A stretch of DNA of 64,000 bases. Source: Pardosa pseudoannulata. Its lineage: Eukaryota > Arthropoda > Arachnida > Araneae > Lycosidae. The notes below the pieces were generated by a model. That model made no database searches. It was not told where the DNA came from and was given only the letters and a program-made list of their open reading frames with translations. Position numbers and translations under genes: made by a program. The stretch is taken from assembly GCA_032207245.1 (NCBI GenBank), contig CM063501.1, forward strand, positions 85,856,065 to 85,920,064, in the 5' to 3' direction. Of the stretch, positions 60,476 to 64,000 are shown piece after piece; the stretch's first letter is position 1, and each line of letters starts with the position of its first letter.

Positions 60476-61248
60476 AATTTCTATGAACTTATTTACGCCA
60501 TAGATATAAGACAATTGAAAATGATGTGTTCAATGAGTTTTGTAAGATCTATCTTCAATAAGAGATTTGAAAAAAAATTTTCAATTTTACAACTCCTCTT
60601 CAACCTCCACTCAAAATACAGTTTCTTTTAAGTCAAAGAGTTTTTAAATTAATTTTACAATTTACACTAAATCACAAATTTGTGATGAAAATCACACTCA
60701 GTTTATTTAATTTGTGATTAAGTGAATATTTCAGTCTATTTAGTATGAATGTTATGTGTTTCCTTTGTGTTTTCTTTGTTAATTCAATTAGATTTTAAAT
60801 AATCAATTTTTGTAAAATTTTTCCTCAAAATGTTGTTTTTGTTTATGTATCAATTTGTTGAGTTACGATCCCCTCGCCAGATTTCAAACGCCACGCTGCA
60901 AGCACGCCAATTTCGCCAAATGTGGTTGAAGCCCCAACAAGATCCATGATTAGAAACAGGAGAGTGGGCTAAGAAGAGGAGTTGAAAAATTAACTTTGAA
61001 CTGAAATGACTGCACATTGCGTAAACGCTTGAATACGAATTATAAAAATTGTGTCAAACCACAATTGCTTAAATGAAACTTTTAGTTGGCATGGCAAGTT
61101 ACTTGTAATTATCGCTAAGTTTTGGTGCCCAAATTCTGGAAACGCTGTGACAACTTGAGGATTAAAATTGGCCTTATGGGATTTGAAGTATCATGAGAAT
61201 TGAATTGAATTTCAATGAGCACTATAAAGATATTGTTTATTCCTCCTC
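60476..61248. other. No feature recognised
   Basis: AT-rich, no supported gene or element. Confidence 0.45.
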
Positions 61249-61257
61249 GTCTTTGTG

Positions 61258-61428
61258 ACCGAACTATGGACGATTGGTTAGGGTGCTGGCCTTCGGTACC
61301 GGAGTTCGGGGGTTCGAATCCCACAGTGGCATGGATGTTCGTAGCCGTTCGGAATCAGCTTTAAGCTGTAGGTCCCGGTCTCATTAGCCCTCGTGTTGCA
61401 AAAAGTAGACCGTAGAACTCCAAACCTT
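61258..61428 (+). mobile_element. tRNA-derived SINE, copy 9
   Basis: gactggttag-type head with intact B box (gggttcgaatcccac). Duplication gtctttgtg at 61249-61257 and 61429-61437; the (CCAAA)n tail is reduced to one unit. Confidence 0.93.
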
Positions 61429-62013
61429 GTCTTTGTGTGCATCGTTCGATATTTGCGATCTGCCCTCCACTGCTTGATTGTCTGCATTATCAAGAATATA
61501 GTTTATACTCTTGTGGAATGTTCAGTTGTGAAGGTTGCTAAATCAAGTAAGTTAACATCCACTCATTGAAAGTAACGGCAGACGACTTTTTTCTATAAAA
61601 ATAAACACTTTATTTCCAACATGGACAAAAACTGATAGTCAACAAATTCGTGGAACGCGGTAACTGATTTCTAATTCACTCAGCTTGCGCGCTTGATACC
61701 GTATTCAGCTGCTTCATATTTATCTCACGAAATTTAGCTTGCGAAAGTCAGAGCAGGGATGCCACACTCTGAAAACAATAAGAACAATAATTTGACTAAT
61801 ATTAATGTGTACACATTAGGATCTGACTAATACTAACGCAAAGAAATTAATAATGAAGAAATATAGTCACATGTTTCTTCCTTATCAATTTCTGTAAGAA
61901 TTTTTGACATTTAACAACTCCGAAACAGAATCAAAATTTGATAATAACCCTTTACCAATTTTGTACATCACATGATTTACTAGGCTTGTGTATCACAGGT
62001 GATACCCAATGAA

Positions 62014-63270
62014 CAGTGGCGTGCGGTCCATATGTGCAGGGTGTGCAGTGCACACCCTGGGAAAATTATGAGGGACAATAATTTTCTGCAACTATGTCTA
62101 CCTATCTTTATATGGTATATAATAAATATTATTTATAATACATTCAAATATTATGTTGATTTGCTTGCTTGTATTCCCGCAGTGCGTGCGGTACTAGGTG
62201 CTGCACCACGTAGCGCGCAAACGAACATAGGAAGTTCTGGTGTGTACGCACTGCGCACTAAATTGAAAATCACGCTTTATATGTATGGGCTACTGGAGAA
62301 GAACAGCATACTATGGTATTGAAGCAAGTGCAGCTATTTTTCCTGCACTTGGCATTCAGAATCATCCGAAGGTACGGTTTATTAAGTGTTGTATTAGAGC
62401 GATGACTTACGTGCTGAAGCGATTTTGTTTTTTAACTGATTAACTGGTCATACGATTTTGCAGACTGTTAATGTTTGAATTTACATATTGTAAGATTTTG
62501 TTTTCATGGAAACATAAAAGAAGTATTTCATCAATATAAAGTGAAATGTTTTAGTGTGGTAAAGTAATTTCGGTGATGTATTATATTGATTGAAATAATT
62601 AGCTGAAAAACAATGTTGTTTTGTTTTAAAGGAACGACTTAACAGAACAGTCCAAATTTTACCATTCATTGTGTCTTACAGACAGTATATAAGTTATATC
62701 TGTAACGCCATATCCCTGGTTTTGTTTTTAAAAATTGTCAAGATGTTTTTCGCAGAATATACGATTTCCAAATGTTAAAAACAATTAATAAATATAATTA
62801 AATCCCCTGACCGAACGAGAAACAGTTCGCTCTATCGCGCCAGCGTGCAGTGAAATCCCCTGCAAGCGGAATAGAAGTTCGGTTTGTGAAGAAGTTCGAT
62901 AGAAGTTCGGCACCGATGAGCATCCGGATGAGGCACCGCAGCGGCGGGCACCACGTGGTGCTACGTTTGCTGAACATAAGTTTTTCGTGGAAGTCCGAAG
63001 CGTTGCTTTTTCGACGCCGATATGACACCATACAACAAAAGACATGATTTTTGCTTCAGTGCTAATAGAATTCTCATAAGTTTAGCTGTTTTTATAGTTA
63101 TAACTCGACTACTCGTGGGTAAATATTTTATTTATTGTATTCTTTAAATTTATATTCATAATAAATAACCCGTTTCAGAATGGAGAACTCAGATGTCTCA
63201 ATAATTAAAGATTTATTGTAAAATCCATGTTCTCTGAACACCCTGCATGAAAACCTACCGCAAGCCACTG
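62014..63270. mobile_element. hAT-like element with perfect 8-base duplication
   Basis: Ends cagtggcgtgcggtcc and, reversed, cagtggcttgcggtag, followed on both sides by gcagggtgt. Flanked by ccaatgaa (62006-62013, 63271-63278). 1257 bases. A GC-rich island at 62810-63030 gives overlapping frames on both strands without a recognisable hAT transposase domain. Confidence 0.92.
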
Positions 63271-63367
63271 CCAATGAATTATATTTTAAACCGAAAATAA
63301 TTTGGTGTAGCATCTTAAATTTAGTTTTTTTCTTCATTTAGATGTATAATAAGTACGAGATATAATC

Positions 63368-64000
63368 GACTATATAATAGCCTTAGTTATCTGTCCGTCA
63401 GATCCTGAATTTATGAAGCGATTGGACCTGGAATGGATAGAGGTAATCATATTGTATTTTTGATGAGTAAGGGTTAGCAAAATTCATAGCGAGTTCAAAA
63501 AAGTTCGAAATCCACCCCTCTCCCTTTTTCGACCGTTTAATGCCATTATTTCAAGCTCTATTTTCCCTGGTTAAGAGCCGGCGATGGTTAAATTCATCAA
63601 TTTATCTCATTATAAGTAGATGAAAATATTTTTTTTCTAGCATTATGAAGTCATTCCTTTAACCGCCGAACAATGGCCGAATGTTTAGAGTGCTGACTTT
63701 CGGAATCGGAGTTCGTGAGTTCGAATCCCACTGTGGTGTGGATGTTCGTAGCCGTTCGGAATCGGCGTTAAACAGTAGGTTCCGGTCTCATTAGCCCTCT
63801 TTTTGCAAAAAGTAGACCGTAGCGCTCCAAACCAAACCATTCCTTTAACCACCTGATTTAATCATTTATTTTAAATGTAAACATAGTCTGCATTATTTTC
63901 ATACGTTTTATCACTGAACTTAGATATTACGTAAATAATTTTCTTTTATATTTGGCTTAAACAATAGATTAAGTACATATGTGATAATTTTAAATTTAAT
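63368..64000 (-). mobile_element. Unclassified repeat, copy 2 of an inverted pair (runs off window)
   Basis: Reverse complement of 58984-59490, with SINE copy 10 inserted. It still matches at base 64000, so it continues to the right. Confidence 0.85.
63665..63837 (+). mobile_element. tRNA-derived SINE, copy 10 (nested, empty site known)
   Basis: gaacaatggccgaatgttta head, B box gagttcgaatccc and (CCAAA)n tail. Duplication cattcctttaacc (63652-63664, 63838-63850); the sister repeat at 59150 has this target once. Confidence 0.95.

Noticed and set aside
8260..63837. tRNA genes at the A/B-box sites
   Set aside because: Boxes are followed by a common SINE body and tail, flanked by target duplications, and the acceptor stems do not pair.
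1..64000. CRISPR array, riboswitch, prophage or operon structure
   Set aside because: Spliceosomal introns and SINEs show eukaryotic nuclear DNA; the tandem arrays present have no unique spacers.

Overview
The window looks like nuclear DNA from an animal, most likely an arthropod and possibly a spider or other chelicerate (the lineage is inferred). It is strongly AT-rich, carries one gene split into many short exons with GT-AG introns, and is crowded with tRNA-derived SINEs, small TTAA-type (piggyBac-like), hAT-like and Tc1/mariner/pogo elements and (TA)n microsatellites. No bacterial, organellar or viral gene was seen.

Left three quarters (2225-45762, + strand): a single protein gene, a TDRD7/Tapas-type LOTUS-Tudor protein. 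I rebuilt 22 consecutive exons from splice sites. They join in one uninterrupted frame of 1030 codons ending at TAA 45760-45762, with an AATAAA about 70 bases later. The chain shows a low-complexity basic/proline-rich start, a region resembling a double-stranded RNA-binding fold, a LOTUS (OST-HTH) domain and three extended Tudor domains. The protein start and any earlier LOTUS domains must lie left of position 1. Proteins of this family act in germ granules (nuage, chromatoid body) in piRNA-linked silencing and translational control of germ-cell mRNAs.

The introns hold most of the mobile DNA: SINEs with clear target-site duplications (8.3, 17.2, 20.9, 30.0 kb), three Tc1 copies (6.0, 28.2, 37.4 kb), TTAA MITEs (9.5, 21.5, 25.7, 30.1, 44.4 kb), pogo/Tigger copies (18.8, 25.8 kb), a two-copy family with terminal CAGGCTTGCAA repeats and 6-base target duplications (13.5, 32.1 kb), a solo LTR (41.2 kb), hAT-like elements and a long inverted repeat (39.1-40.0 kb).

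Right quarter (45.8-64 kb): I see no credible gene. It is a mosaic of nested insertions: a TTAA MITE inside another element inside a pogo element (46.6-49.2 kb), a SINE split by a 536-base insertion (52.2-52.9 kb), a compound element containing both a hAT MITE and a TTAA MITE (54.7-55.7 kb), a 135-base minisatellite (56.8-57.55 kb), a small 34-base-TIR element (60.3 kb), a 1.26-kb hAT element with a perfect 8-base duplication (62.0-63.3 kb) and an inverted pair of an unclassified repeat (59.0 and 63.4 kb). Several insertions are proved by an empty site elsewhere in the same window.
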